Of a DNA stretch of 64,000 bases, positions 55,743-64,000 are shown one piece after another. This DNA is from an uncultured bacterium. Its GTDB lineage: Bacteria; Cloacimonadota; Cloacimonadia; Cloacimonadales; Cloacimonadaceae. The notes beneath the pieces are model-generated. The model did no database searches. It was not told the origin of the DNA and worked only from the letters and a program-made list of their open reading frames with translations. The translations under genes and the position numbers were made by a program. The stretch covers positions 1-64,000 of the forward strand of contig CALGPA010000002.1 in NCBI GenBank assembly GCA_937960795.1. Reading direction: 5' to 3'. Position 1 is the first letter of the stretch, and each line of letters starts with the position of its first letter.

Positions 55743-57038
55743 TTATGGATAGATCCGATAAATCATCCTTGGGAATGGAATGGTTTCACGGATGTGATGA
55801 ATGCCGCTCATCCAGGTGACCAAACGCTCTAGCCCGATGCCGAAACCACTGTGGGGCACAGAGCCGTATTTGCGCAGATCCAGATACCATTGATAGGCTT
55901 TAATATCCATCTTTTCAGCCTGCATACGAGCAAGTAAGAGATCGTGATCATCTTCACGCTGGCTTCCGCCAATGATCTCGCCAAAGCCTTCCGGGGCGAT
56001 TAAATCGTTGCCCAGGACATAGTCTTCATTGTCCGGATCACGCTTCATATAGAATGCTTTGATCTCTTTTGGCCATTTTTCGATGAAGACCGGCACGGGG
56101 GATCCTTCGGTGATCAGGGCTTCGTCTTGAGCTCCCAGATCGCTGTCGTGATCTATCTCGCTGCCTTTGGATCTGAGATACTCAATCGCTTCAAAATGAG
56201 TCATGCGCTTAAAGGGTGCGTCAGATGCTTTCAGAGCCTCTTTGTCGCGCTCGAGAACGTCAAGCTCGTGGTCGCACTTAGACAGCACAGTGCGAATCAC
56301 GTGGCGGATCAGTCCTTCTTGGATCTGCATGTTTTCATCATGCTCGACAAATGCGGCTTCCGCGTCCATCATCCAAAACTCTGTCAGATGTTTGCGAGTC
56401 TTGGAGCGCTCTGCTCGAAACACCGGACCAAAGTCATAGACTCTGCCCAGGCTCATGATCCCGGTTTCCAGATACAATTGTCCGGATTGTGATAGGTATG
56501 CCATGCCTTCATCAAAGTATTCTACCTCAAAGAGGGTGGTAGTACCTTCACATGCATTAGGCGTGAGGATTGGGGAGTCAAAACGGAAGAAATGATTCTC
56601 ATTCAGATAATCACTGATAGCTTTGTAAACTGTATGGCGGATGCGCATGATCGCCCATTGCTTGGGTGAGCGCAGCCAAAGATGGCGGTTTGACAAGAGA
56701 AAATCCGGGCCGTGTTCTTTTTTGCTGATGGGATAGTCTTCTGAGATCTGAATTGCTTGTATTGCAGTGACATCAAGCTCAAATTCGCCGGTTTTTTTTT
56801 GGTGTTCTTTGGGAATCCCTGTGATAATGAGGCTGGATTCCAAGCTGAGGCGTTTGGCATCCTCAAAAGCTTCTTCTCCCAAAGCCGGCTTGAATGCTAC
56901 TGCTTGAATAGAGCCGGTGCCATCACGAAAGATGATGAAGAGCAGTTTTCCACTGCTACGGATGTTGCGAACCCAGCCTTTGAGCCGGATCTCTTGACCC
57001 AGATGGGCAGAAATGTCTTTTACAAATACATCTTGCAT
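55743..57038 (-). CDS. asnS: Asparaginyl-tRNA synthetase
   Basis: A 431-residue class II synthetase. The OB-fold anticodon domain (about 1-105) has GWVRNIRSSGKLLFIIFRDG (shown in part). Motif 2 is FRAERSKTRKHLTEFWMMDAE, whose HLTEFWM is specific to AsnRS rather than AspRS, which has a different motif and inserted domain. Motif 3 is GFGIGLERLV. Its presence implies direct charging of tRNA-Asn. It starts with ATG directly after the TAA of the oxidoreductase. Confidence 0.95.
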   Translation of the reverse strand: MQDVFVKDISAHLGQEIRLKGWVRNIRSSGKLLFIIFRDGTGSIQAVAFKPALGEEAFEDAKRLSLESSLIITGIPKEHQKKTGEFELDVTAIQAIQISEDYPISKKEHGPDFLLSNRHLWLRSPKQWAIMRIRHTVYKAISDYLNENHFFRFDSPILTPNACEGTTTLFEVEYFDEGMAYLSQSGQLYLETGIMSLGRVYDFGPVFRAERSKTRKHLTEFWMMDAEAAFVEHDENMQIQEGLIRHVIRTVLSKCDHELDVLERDKEALKASDAPFKRMTHFEAIEYLRSKGSEIDHDSDLGAQDEALITEGSPVPVFIEKWPKEIKAFYMKRDPDNEDYVLGNDLIAPEGFGEIIGGSQREDDHDLLLARMQAEKMDIKAYQWYLDLRKYGSVPHSGFGIGLERLVTWMSGIHHIRETIPFPRMIYRIYP

Positions 57039-58040
57039 TTATCTTACCTTGTCTTTGTTTATTTTGAGCTGTTCATTGATGATATTGATGATGCGCATTG
57101 CTACTTCCAGTGCTTTGGTGCCATCGTGTCCATCCACTATCGGACGGGTGTCGTTTACTATGCAGTCCACCCAAGATTGCAGCTCCATTGATAGAGCATC
57201 TGTAGGACTCTGTGAGCAGTCGTGGATGCTCTGGTCTACTAGTTTCTCGGGATCAATATCCGTGGCTCCCATCATGATCTTGGGAAGATAGAGCATCACC
57301 TTCGGGCTCTTCTTGACCACTTTTGCTTCCTTGCTTTGGAAATCAAGACTGATATAGCTGTCTTTTTGAAAGAAGCGGATTTTACGCTCCAGCTTCAGGG
57401 AAACACGGGAACTTGTCACATTGGCAATCGCTCCATTTTCAAACTCAAGACGAGCATTGGCAATATCGATGCTGGAAGTAAAAAGTCCGATCCCACTGGC
57501 ATGAATATCCTTAATCGGGCTGTTAATAAAGCTCAGGATGAGGTCGATATCATGGATCATGACATCCAAGACCACCGGAACGTCCGTGCCGCGTTTGTGA
57601 AAGGTTGATATGCGAGTAGACTCGATAAAGAGCGGATCTTTGATCTCTTTTTCTACTTTCATGATCACTGGGTTGAATCTCTCAATATGTCCTACCTGGA
57701 TCTTGAGCTTTTTCTTTTCTGCCAGCTCAAGAAGCTCGTATGCTTCATCAAGCTTACCGGTGATGGGCTTCTCTAAAAAGATGTGTTTTCCGGCAATGAG
57801 AGCTTGTTCGGCAAGCGCATAATGAGCGGTAGTGGTGGCAGCAATATCGACGGCGTCGCAGGCGTCAAGCAGCGCTTCATAGGAGTCATAACTCACAGTT
57901 TCCAGTTTGCCGGAAATCTCTTTGGCTCGCGCTTGGTCCCTATCAAAAATCCCAGCTAGGCTGGCATTGTGCATACTCAGAAACTTTCGGGCATGATGCT
58001 GTCCCAGGTGCCCGACACCTACTACGCCGATCTTTAACAT
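57039..58040 (-). CDS. Gfo/Idh/MocA-family NAD(P)-dependent oxidoreductase
   Basis: A 333-residue oxidoreductase. The N-terminal Rossmann fold has GVVGVGHLGQHHARKF, and the conserved EKPITG holds the catalytic lysine. The C-terminal domain has MIHDIDLILSFINSP with the HD motif seen in many members. The substrate is probably a sugar or nucleotide sugar; it may take part in envelope sugar synthesis, but this is a guess. It starts 8 bp after the threonine-dehydrogenase-like gene, with an AGGA ribosome site. Confidence 0.9.
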   Translation of the reverse strand: MLKIGVVGVGHLGQHHARKFLSMHNASLAGIFDRDQARAKEISGKLETVSYDSYEALLDACDAVDIAATTTAHYALAEQALIAGKHIFLEKPITGKLDEAYELLELAEKKKLKIQVGHIERFNPVIMKVEKEIKDPLFIESTRISTFHKRGTDVPVVLDVMIHDIDLILSFINSPIKDIHASGIGLFTSSIDIANARLEFENGAIANVTSSRVSLKLERKIRFFQKDSYISLDFQSKEAKVVKKSPKVMLYLPKIMMGATDIDPEKLVDQSIHDCSQSPTDALSMELQSWVDCIVNDTRPIVDGHDGTKALEVAMRIINIINEQLKINKDKVR

Positions 58041-58048
58041 ATCTTGTC

Positions 58049-59002
58049 CTAATTCTTAAGTTTGGCTGAGATTTTCTGGATCATGTCGATGGTCATTTTT
58101 TCAAGATTATACTCAGGTTTCCATCCCCATTCTTTGGTGGCCGCGCTGTCATCCATGCTGTTTGGCCAGCTATCTGCAATGGCTTTCTTGATGGGATCTA
58201 CGTCATATTCCAAGACAAAATCCGGGATGTGTTTGCGAATCTCGGCTGCGATGATTTCCGGATCAAAGCTCATGGCGGTCACATTGAAGCAGTTTCTATG
58301 AACGAGCTTGGCAGGATCTGCTTCCATGAGTTCCACTGCGCTACGAAGAGCATCAGGCATATACATCATATCCAAGAAAGTACCGGCTGGAAGATTGCAG
58401 CGGTATTTCTTTTCTTTGATGGCATCCTAATAGATTTCCACAGCGTAGTCGGTGGTGCCGCCGCCGGGAAGGGTGACGGTTGAGATGATGCCGGGGTATC
58501 TGTGTCCGCGTGCGTCAACTACATATTTCTGGAAGTAATAATCACCTAGAAGCTCTCCTGCTACTTTGGAGATACCGTAGATAGTGGTCGGCCGCATGAT
58601 GGTGTCTTGAGGAGTCTGATCTTGCGGGGTGGTCGGTCCAAAAGCTCCGATAGAGGAAGGAGTGAAGACCGCACCTTTGACGTCTTTCATGATCTCAAGG
58701 CAGTTGAAAGTAGTCTCCATGTTTATCTTCCAGCTGAAGGTGGGGTTTGCTTCGCCTTTGGCTGACAAGACGGCAACAAGGTTGAAGATCGTGTCGATAT
58801 CATACTTTTTGACTACTTCATTCATCGAGTTTGCATCGATGGCATCCATCTGTGCTGCGGGTCCTGCTTCCATCAATTCTTTGGGAAGAGGAGTGCGATT
58901 ATAAGTGGCGATGACATGGCTGTCACCATAGATCTTTCTGAGGTAGGGCACCAATTCGGAACCGATTTGTCCGGCTGCTCCGAGTACGAGGATATTCTTC
59001 AT
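58049..59002 (-). pseudogene. L-threonine 3-dehydrogenase-like SDR interrupted by an in-frame TAG
   Basis: A short-chain dehydrogenase matching the SDR-type L-threonine dehydrogenases: GAAGQIGSE NAD motif at the N-terminus, PSSIGAFGP, active-site YGISKVAGE, and DMMYMPDALR. Translation stops at TAG (58427-58429, minus strand) after AVEIY, but the same frame continues without a shift for 125 sense codons with family-like sequence (DAIKEKKY...DMMYMP). Intact homologues as I know them read IYYEAI, so a Tyr codon TAT or TAC became TAG. Total 316 sense codons, the expected length. Start at 59002 (after AGGAG). It could be a recent pseudogene, a sequencing error or a recoded stop. Confidence 0.85.
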
Positions 59003-59185
59003 AGGTTCATACTCCTGCTTGTTATTTCTTTTGTGACACAGGATTTTTGTGCTAGTCAAGTTGTCAATGATTATTCCCGCTTGGAATTTGCGTCTTTGTG
59101 AAAGTGGCACATATATGGAGCCAAAAATACTTTGCAAATTCTCAAAAGAGATTAGTCTATCTAAAAAAAGACATGTGAGGACGAA

Positions 59186-59689
59186 ATGGCAAACAAAACA
59201 AACTTGATTGATTCGATAAAAAAGGCAATGCAAGGCGAAAGAGATAGCGTGAATCTATATCAAAGCGCAGCTGACCATTGTGGAGACCCTGAAGTTAAGA
59301 ACTTTTTCCATGAAAGAAGGGACGAAGAACGCCGCCACTACAACTATCTATTGGACTATTATCAGCAGATATCAAATGATATGCAGCCTGCTGACATCAG
59401 CGCAGAGATACTCCCTGAGAATCTCGAAGACAGCATCTTCAGCGAGTCCTTTATCAAGCGGATCGGGGAAGATCAGGTGCTGTTCTCAGCCATATCTACT
59501 GCCCTGCTTCTAGAAAAAGACGCCATAGATCACTATAAGAAATGCGAGAATGAAACAGAAATTGCCGCGCTCAAGGCATTCTTTGCCGTGCTGACACAAT
59601 GGGAAATGAGGCACTATGACGATCTTCTGCAGATCCAAAAGGAAGCGGAAAGATATTATTGGCATGAGAATAGATTCGAACCTTTCTAG
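59186..59689 (+). CDS. Rubrerythrin-like di-iron protein
   Basis: A 167-residue four-helix ferritin-like protein. Two ExxH motifs are visible, EERRH in the second helix and EMRH in the fourth, with glutamates in helix one (ERDSVNLY) and helix three (LLLEKDAIDHY). There is no C-terminal rubredoxin domain, so it is a short rubrerythrin-like form. It may reduce peroxide or store iron under oxidative stress in an anaerobe. GAGG precedes ATG 59186. Divergent from the dehydrogenase gene. Confidence 0.82.
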   Translation: MANKTNLIDSIKKAMQGERDSVNLYQSAADHCGDPEVKNFFHERRDEERRHYNYLLDYYQQISNDMQPADISAEILPENLEDSIFSESFIKRIGEDQVLFSAISTALLLEKDAIDHYKKCENETEIAALKAFFAVLTQWEMRHYDDLLQIQKEAERYYWHENRFEPF

Positions 59690-59695
59690 AGAGCT

Positions 59696-60430
59696 TTAAT
59701 AAAATTGTGATAACACGCTCAGGCTCTTTAGCTTGAGCGTTTGTTTATTATGGACAGAATAGTAGTCCAGAAAGACTTTGTTGAGCTCCTGGATGACGCT
59801 TCTATCGAGCTTGATGCTTTCTAAGTGATTACCGATCTGAGGCAGCAATGAGAGCACCTGTTGAGCGGTGGCACTCAGAGGCTGATATTGGCCGGTTTCA
59901 GAGCATTCCTGATAGCAGCACTTGCATATGAGATTCCCGCTATGCCCCATAGCCTCAGGAGCACATGGCGACTGACATCTGTCGCAGATCCCGAGATCCA
60001 TACGGATGCCCATCATCACGAACAGCCTGGAAATCAATCTCCAAAAGATCAAGATGCCATTTTCGGGAAGCTTCTCTAGATAGGCAAGATAGTCGCGCAT
60101 CAAAGCGTAGTAATCCCCGGCTTCTGAGATGGGTATGATGATCTTACTGATCAGCTCAGCCCCTGCTTCTGCGGCTGCCCATGTGGCTGAGCTGGGATAG
60201 CCGGAGAAATCCTTTACAAAACTCAGCTCCTTGAGAATATATAGTCCTTCTTCCTTGGGTTCTGAAAGGCAGAAGTCATATTCGACAAAGCGGAGTAATG
60301 GCTCTTTCTTTTTGCGCCAGCCTTTGGCAATGATCGAGATCTGAGCTTTTTCACGAGTTAGAGCTTTGATGATGTAGCTACTTTCGCTAAATGGAATGAG
60401 ATCTATGGCGATGCCTTGGCTCTTAATCAC
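59696..60430 (-). CDS. recO: DNA repair protein RecO
   Basis: A 244-residue RecO, acting in RecFOR loading of RecA onto gaps. The N-terminal OB-fold region holds IALDLIPFSE-like sequence and IIAKGWRKKKEPLLRFVEYDF (shown in part). A four-cysteine zinc motif lies near 150-185 (CDRCQSPC, then CKCCYQEC). I place the start at GTG 60430, with AAGGAA seven bases upstream, overlapping the rqcH stop by 8 nt; the longer in-frame reading is rejected. Confidence 0.9.
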   Translation of the reverse strand: MIKSQGIAIDLIPFSESSYIIKALTREKAQISIIAKGWRKKKEPLLRFVEYDFCLSEPKEEGLYILKELSFVKDFSGYPSSATWAAAEAGAELISKIIIPISEAGDYYALMRDYLAYLEKLPENGILIFWRLISRLFVMMGIRMDLGICDRCQSPCAPEAMGHSGNLICKCCYQECSETGQYQPLSATAQQVLSLLPQIGNHLESIKLDRSVIQELNKVFLDYYSVHNKQTLKLKSLSVLSQFY

Positions 60431-61832
60431 CCTGTGTTTCCTTTCTGATGCTACGCAGATCCTTGGGGTTTGCAAAGACGGTCTTATAATTTGAATAGGT
60501 CACAAATCCTGATGGACTGCCTTTGGGCTTTCGCACATAGCGAATCTGGGTGTAATCCACGGGGACATTCACCGAGAACTTGGCCTGTGAATACCAGGCA
60601 GCAAGGCTGCAGCAGATCTCGATCAACTCATCAGGAACACTTTTTTTCTTGAGGTTTTTAAGGACTACATGTGCCCCGCGGTAGATGCGGCTGTGAAACC
60701 ACCAGTCCTGTGCTTTGCCAAGTTTGGTGGTCACAAAGTCATTCTCTTTAGCCTTGCGACCAATGTAGATATGCCAATCATCAGAATAGCGATATTGCAG
60801 GATTCGATCTGCATGATTGACTCTTTGAGTGATCTTGCCACCGGCTTTGCCGTGAATCTCAAGATCCAGATCTTCACCCGCTTTGAGGCGCTCAATAAGG
60901 CTGTTGATCGCATCAATCTCTGCGTTTGTGCGACTGATATTTATCTTGATGATGGATAACCCACTTTTGGCCTTCCGATATTTCTTGATGTAGAAGGCCA
61001 GATTCTGCTGCGGACTTTTATCGCTTTGCAGATCTACAGTGATATTATTTATCTCGGGATCCAGATAGTTTGTGACAGTCAGGCTCTTTTGCCCGTTTTT
61101 GATCAGGTGCATATTTGGCTTTATGGCTTCTGCGCAAGCATGGTAATATTCTGCCTTTTCGGCATTATGTAGATCTCTGTGCTGTGAGCTCAGCTTTTTC
61201 TTGAGGCGCTTGCTTTCTTTGCTTAAGATCTTTAGCTTCTGCTCGAGATCTCCCTTTTTGTCTTGAGGTTTGAGGATCTCTGTGTGCCTTTTGGCAAAGA
61301 ATCGATTGATGTCTGAGATCGGTTTACCGTCTGAATCAAGCGGCAAAGCTTCCGGATCCGGAGTAAAACTCGTCTTGGGCGGGTAGTATGGCTGATTTGG
61401 CAAGATCATTCTCATTGGATTATCCGCCAGGGAATACTTGAAGATTGCATCACGAACAAGGCCGGTGTCTGTCTTCAGCAGGATCACATTCGGCTTTGGA
61501 GGCATCAATTCACAGATCAATTGATAGTCCCTATTGTCACCATAGATATCTGTGTATCTGAGGCTTAAGGTGAGGATGCGATCGTTTTCCTTGATGTATA
61601 TCACATCTATTGTGCTCTTGCGGAGATCCTTCCATAGCTCTGTGGCGCGCTTTGGCATCTCATCTTCAGGGTCATGGTAGATAAAGCTATCGGTGGGGCT
61701 CAAGACCACTATCAGGCTTCCTGACTTAAACAGCGCTATGTGCAGGGCATTGTCATCCAGCCAGATTCTCTCAATCGAGCCGGTAAAATCCCCATAATCC
61801 TTTACCCAACGTGCTAAGAAAACATATTTCAT
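60423..61832 (-). CDS. rqcH: NFACT/Rqc2-family ribosome quality control protein RqcH
   Basis: A 469-residue NFACT protein, shorter than Bacillus RqcH (about 570). The N-terminal domain holds the Asp84-Arg85 pair (ENDRILTL), equivalent to the DR motif needed for C-terminal Ala tailing. A helical/coiled-coil middle follows (about 195-310). The C-terminal NFACT-R domain has YIGRKAKENDFVTTKLGKAQDWWFHSR (shown in part) and GAHVVLKN. It binds obstructed 50S subunits and recruits tRNA-Ala. It overlaps recO. The ribosome site before ATG 61832 is weak. Confidence 0.9.
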   Translation of the reverse strand: MKYVFLARWVKDYGDFTGSIERIWLDDNALHIALFKSGSLIVVLSPTDSFIYHDPEDEMPKRATELWKDLRKSTIDVIYIKENDRILTLSLRYTDIYGDNRDYQLICELMPPKPNVILLKTDTGLVRDAIFKYSLADNPMRMILPNQPYYPPKTSFTPDPEALPLDSDGKPISDINRFFAKRHTEILKPQDKKGDLEQKLKILSKESKRLKKKLSSQHRDLHNAEKAEYYHACAEAIKPNMHLIKNGQKSLTVTNYLDPEINNITVDLQSDKSPQQNLAFYIKKYRKAKSGLSIIKINISRTNAEIDAINSLIERLKAGEDLDLEIHGKAGGKITQRVNHADRILQYRYSDDWHIYIGRKAKENDFVTTKLGKAQDWWFHSRIYRGAHVVLKNLKKKSVPDELIEICCSLAAWYSQAKFSVNVPVDYTQIRYVRKPKGSPSGFVTYSNYKTVFANPKDLRSIRKETQGD

Positions 61833-61918
61833 TATTACTGTCCATTATTATTTGTCTTGACATAAATCCTAATTATATTGAGAATGACACTTACAGAATA
61901 ACGCGATAGGAGTCAAGC

Positions 61919-62791
61919 ATGAAAAGTATCCAAATCATAATCATCATAGCTTTGGCCATATTGGCCATTGTCTTTGGCATTGTATGGATGAATGCAGCCA
62001 AAGAAAACAAGGCTTTGGTGCAATCCAACGAAGACCTTAAGACTCTCTATGAATCATCAACACAGACTATTGATGAGATCACAGCCAGCTTAGAAGCGAT
62101 CGATGAAGATCTTTCCGGTCAGCTTTTTACCCAATCTGAGATCCCGGACTTGTCCCCCGCAGAGCGCCAAAAGCGTCTGATCGGGACCATTGCAAATATG
62201 CGGGAACAGATCGAAGCTGACAAAAAGAAGATAGCACAGCTTGAAGCACAATTGGCAAGCTCTCGCACGCAACTGCGCGGTGTGCAAGAAACAGTCAATC
62301 GCCTCAAAGCATCGATTGCTGAAAAGGAGACCATCATGGCAGAATTGCAGGATCGACTGGGAATCGTAAATGAGACCCTAGAAGAAGAACGCAGGCTTAG
62401 CCAGATGGAAATCGCAGCCAGAGAGCAAACCATCATGGAAAAAGATGCAGCACTCACCGAGGCAGAATGGGAAGCCAATAATATATACTACGTTTACGGC
62501 TCCCGCAGAAACCTCATGGATCAGGATATCATTGACCGCAAAGGCGGCATCCTGGGCATCGGTAGAGTGACCACAGTCACCAAGAATCTGGATTTGGACA
62601 AGTTTGACCAGATCAATCTTGGCGAAACCATCGAGATTAGATTCCCTGCTACCAGAAAGGGGTATAGTGTTCTGTCCAATCACGTCGCAACTACCTATAG
62701 TGTGGAAAGAGACGGCGATGAATACGTACTAACCGTTTTAGACACGGAGAACTTCCGCAAACAAAAATTCCTCGTAATAGAACTACTCTAA
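61919..62791 (+). CDS. Membrane-anchored coiled-coil protein of unknown function
   Basis: A 290-residue protein. One N-terminal membrane helix (IIIIIALAILAIVFGIVWM) is followed by a long coiled coil (about 27-190) with heptad-like E/K/L runs (IEADKKKIAQLEAQLASSR) and a C-terminal beta-rich domain of about 100 residues (GGILGIGRVTTVTKNL, FDQINLGETIEIRFPA). This resembles periplasmic coiled-coil proteins found near cell-envelope genes in Bacteroidetes-like bacteria, but I cannot name the family. AGGAG precedes ATG 61919. Its own terminator follows. Confidence 0.75.
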   Translation: MKSIQIIIIIALAILAIVFGIVWMNAAKENKALVQSNEDLKTLYESSTQTIDEITASLEAIDEDLSGQLFTQSEIPDLSPAERQKRLIGTIANMREQIEADKKKIAQLEAQLASSRTQLRGVQETVNRLKASIAEKETIMAELQDRLGIVNETLEEERRLSQMEIAAREQTIMEKDAALTEAEWEANNIYYVYGSRRNLMDQDIIDRKGGILGIGRVTTVTKNLDLDKFDQINLGETIEIRFPATRKGYSVLSNHVATTYSVERDGDEYVLTVLDTENFRKQKFLVIELL

Positions 62792-62812
62792 CGCGTTATC
62801 TTTATCTGTACC

Positions 62813-62845
62813 AAGCCCCGGATTCGTTCGGGGCTTTCTTTATGC
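62813..62845 (+). terminator. Rho-independent terminator after the coiled-coil gene
   Basis: AAGCCCCG (62813-62820) pairs perfectly with CGGGGCTT (62829-62836), 8 bp with an 8-nt loop, followed by TCTTTAT. Confidence 0.88.
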
Positions 62846-62977
62846 TCGTGGTTTTTTAGGAATGCTGGTTATAGCAAACGCGGCTCATATCACAGCGGGC
62901 AATGCATTTCACCACTTCAAGGGACTCTGATTATCACGCAATATTTGAGCTTGGTTTACACATTTCGGGCGAATCGT

Positions 62978-63067
62978 GTAAGTCTTTATTTTCTCACCGC
63001 TTGCACGCTCGAGCGGTGAGCGACCGGTGAGAGGGGCATGAGCGCGCCATATTTTACAAGCATTTAG
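62978..63067 (+). repeat. 90-bp dispersed palindromic element, copy 5
   Basis: Full-length copy, beginning GTAAGTCTTT (two changes from the consensus CTAAGTCCTT) and ending ACAAGCATTTAG. The two decamers are GAGCGGTGAG and GACCGGTGAG. Confidence 0.85.
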
Positions 63068-63102
63068 AGGTGGTTTTAAGTCCCCAAGAGTGGACGCTAC
63101 GT

Positions 63103-63200
63103 CACATATCATGAGCACCAGACCTACACCTGCCATCACATATCATGAGCACCAGACCTACACCTGCCATCACATATCATGAGCACTAGCCCTACATTAG
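63103..63200 (+). repeat. 34-bp tandem repeat, three units
   Basis: Units begin CACATATCATGAGCAC at 63103, 63137 and 63171, a period of 34 bp. The first two units are identical; the third diverges after about 16 bases. No spacers of independent sequence separate the units, so it is not a CRISPR array. Confidence 0.85.
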
Positions 63201-63231
63201 TCATTCCATCCCCACGACTAGCCCCAGAAAA

Positions 63232-63276
63232 GTCATTCCGGAACATCGAGCGAAGCGAGATGTATCCGGAATCTAT
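63232..63276. repeat. TCCGGA palindromic element, copy 2
   Basis: GTCATTCCGGAACATC and GATGTATCCGGAATCTAT flank GAGCGAAGCGA. ATTCCGGA-ACATC pairs with GATGT-A-TCCGGAAT, a 13-bp stem with a single bulged A. It shares its arms and the GCGAAGCGA core with the copy at 53048. Confidence 0.75.
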
Positions 63277-63294
63277 AGAAACTAATCAACAGCC

Positions 63295-63343
63295 AAATCG
63301 CCCTTCATGCTCTTCTGACTGAACCTCGCATGAAGGGCGATTT
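63295..63343. repeat. Perfect 16-bp inverted repeat without adjacent gene
   Basis: AAATCGCCCTTCATGC (63295-63310) and GCATGAAGGGCGATTT (63328-63343) are exact complements around a 17-nt loop, and pairing continues past the ends (AGC/GCT). TTTTGC follows on the plus strand. Genes on both sides have their own terminators. The rest of 63344-63605 shows no gene. Confidence 0.8.
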
Positions 63344-63605
63344 TGCTGTGATTTCTGCCCATCTCTTGCTTCATAGGCGTCACTTTACTATCCTGAGAAC
63401 TTCCTCAGCTCAGCAAAGGAGCTTTGGGAGAGAGTCCTAGGGGCAAGGGAAGCCAGCGCAGAGTTTAGAGGTAACCGGAATCTAGCGCATCAACGCAGGC
63501 TAATGATTCAGTCTGCTTATGAGGTCTCATGCCCATGAAATGCTTCATAGCAGAAATCTTATCTTGCGCCACTCTCTCATTTTGAAAGAGATTAAAAAAT
63601 CTCAG

Positions 63606-63635
63606 ACAAAAAAACCCGCACTATCAAGCACGGGT
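63606..63635 (-). terminator. Rho-independent terminator after htpG
   Basis: On the minus strand ACCCGTGC pairs with GTGCGGGT (with one G-T pair and one mismatch, 6-nt loop), followed by TTTTTTT. It lies about 25 bp after the htpG stop. Confidence 0.85.
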
Positions 63636-63659
63636 CTATTGATCTGTGGGGCAAGGGTA

Positions 63660-64000
63660 TTAGATGAATGATAGCACTTTGTTGGCCTTGCCGATGAAGT
63701 CCTTGAGCTCTTGGCCACTGAATGCTTTCTGCTCAAGCAAGGATAGATCATGGATGTAGGAGCAGAGGGTCTTGACCTCGTCGGTCTTATCTTCATTGTC
63801 CAGCTCAATAATCTTGTGGATAATGGGGTTCTGGGTGTTGATCACCAAACTATGATGCTTTAGCATGTCACTGCCTGCGCCCATTTTGGAGACCATGTCC
63901 ATATCGTGCCAGCGGCGCATAAACTCACTAAAGACAATCATTCCGGGGATCTCAGGAGTCTTCAGATTCTTCAGCTCCACCTTGATATCAGTGTATGCGT
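63660..64000 (-). CDS. htpG: Chaperone protein HtpG (Hsp90), C-terminal part
   Basis: Only the C-terminal 112 codons are in the window; the frame stays open to the right edge. VFSEFMRRWHDM and HSLVINTQNPIIHKIIE match the C-terminal dimerisation domain of Bacteroidetes-type HtpG (SEFMRRM, VVNxxHPL). The chaperone acts as a cytoplasmic ATP-driven dimer. The last residues KANKVLSFI end just before a terminator. The ATPase domain lies beyond the window, so activity cannot be judged here. Confidence 0.85.
   Translation of the reverse strand, partial: AYTDIKVELKNLKTPEIPGMIVFSEFMRRWHDMDMVSKMGAGSDMLKHHSLVINTQNPIIHKIIELDNEDKTDEVKTLCSYIHDLSLLEQKAFSGQELKDFIGKANKVLSFI

Noticed and set aside
58427..58429. 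Pyrrolysine or other recoding at the internal TAG
   Set aside because: No pyl genes or recoding structure are seen here, and the residue expected is an ordinary Tyr; a nonsense mutation or sequence error is simpler. Listed as a finding for checking only.
59003..59233. N-terminal extension of the threonine-dehydrogenase frame
   Set aside because: The extra 77 residues precede a good ribosome site and a canonical GAAGQIG start, and they overlap the divergent rubrerythrin-like gene.
63103..63200. Possible CRISPR array
   Set aside because: The 34-bp units abut directly with no unique spacers, and no cas gene is present.

Overview
The window looks like a chromosomal segment of an anaerobic, fermentative, diderm (two-membrane) bacterium. 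Anaerobic signs are an [FeFe]-hydrogenase maturase (HydG) with its TM1266-type partner, a rubrerythrin-like di-iron protein, an aldo/keto reductase with a ferredoxin-like tail, and a GlmL/MutL-type protein of the kind linked to B12-dependent amino-acid mutases. Diderm signs are an LpxL-type lipid A acyltransferase, a beta-barrel porin and several lipoproteins. A bacterial V-type ATPase operon with a DUF2764 subunit and the long GlmL protein fit the Cloacimonadota (Candidatus Cloacimonas-like lineages). That assignment is my inference and was not tested by any search.

Layout. 1-8,830 (+): a dispersed repeat, hydrogenase maturation genes, thioredoxin, a lipid A acyltransferase and a giant Ser/Thr kinase-histidine kinase hybrid. 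9,031-16,563 (-): V-ATPase operon E-DUF2764-A-B-D-I-K with its terminator; the K subunit carries every residue of the Enterococcus hirae sodium site. 16,776-21,465 (-): acetate transporter of the SatP family, a heterodimeric ABC exporter and tRNA-Pro(CGG). 21,509-23,256 (-): a DUF4097-like/DUF2089 pair with a palindromic upstream site. 23,755-33,451 (-): two adjacent transcription units. One encodes four unrecognised membrane proteins, an acyl-AMP/ACP-type ligase and a class II aldolase. The other encodes a TerB/FHA-like/ABCG fusion transporter and a lipoprotein. This is the least explained block.

33,615-41,641: a complete phosphate module. A promoter with four hexamers at an exact 11-bp period precedes porin-pstS-pstC-pstA-pstB-phoU (+). 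It converges with phoB-phoR-sigma factor (-). 41,759-50,871 (-): GlmL-like protein, aldo/keto reductase, uvrC, murJ, holB and an acetyltransferase. 51,117-54,360: a C5-epimerase-like lipoprotein, a flavin-reductase-like protein, prepilin peptidase and a small secreted protein. 54,415-59,002 (-): PLP aminotransferase, asnS, a Gfo/Idh/MocA dehydrogenase and an L-threonine dehydrogenase gene interrupted by one in-frame TAG. 59,186-64,000: rubrerythrin-like protein, recO and rqcH, a coiled-coil membrane protein, a repeat-rich gap and the 3' end of htpG.

Between transcription units lies a structured 90-bp element with imperfect terminal inverted repeats: four full copies and one partial. A second palindromic element (ATTCCGGA...TCCGGAAT) occurs twice and a 34-bp tandem repeat occurs once. 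The strongest leads for something undescribed are the envelope gene block at 23.8-33.5 kb, the 90-bp element family, and the phosphate-response operon that carries its own sigma factor.
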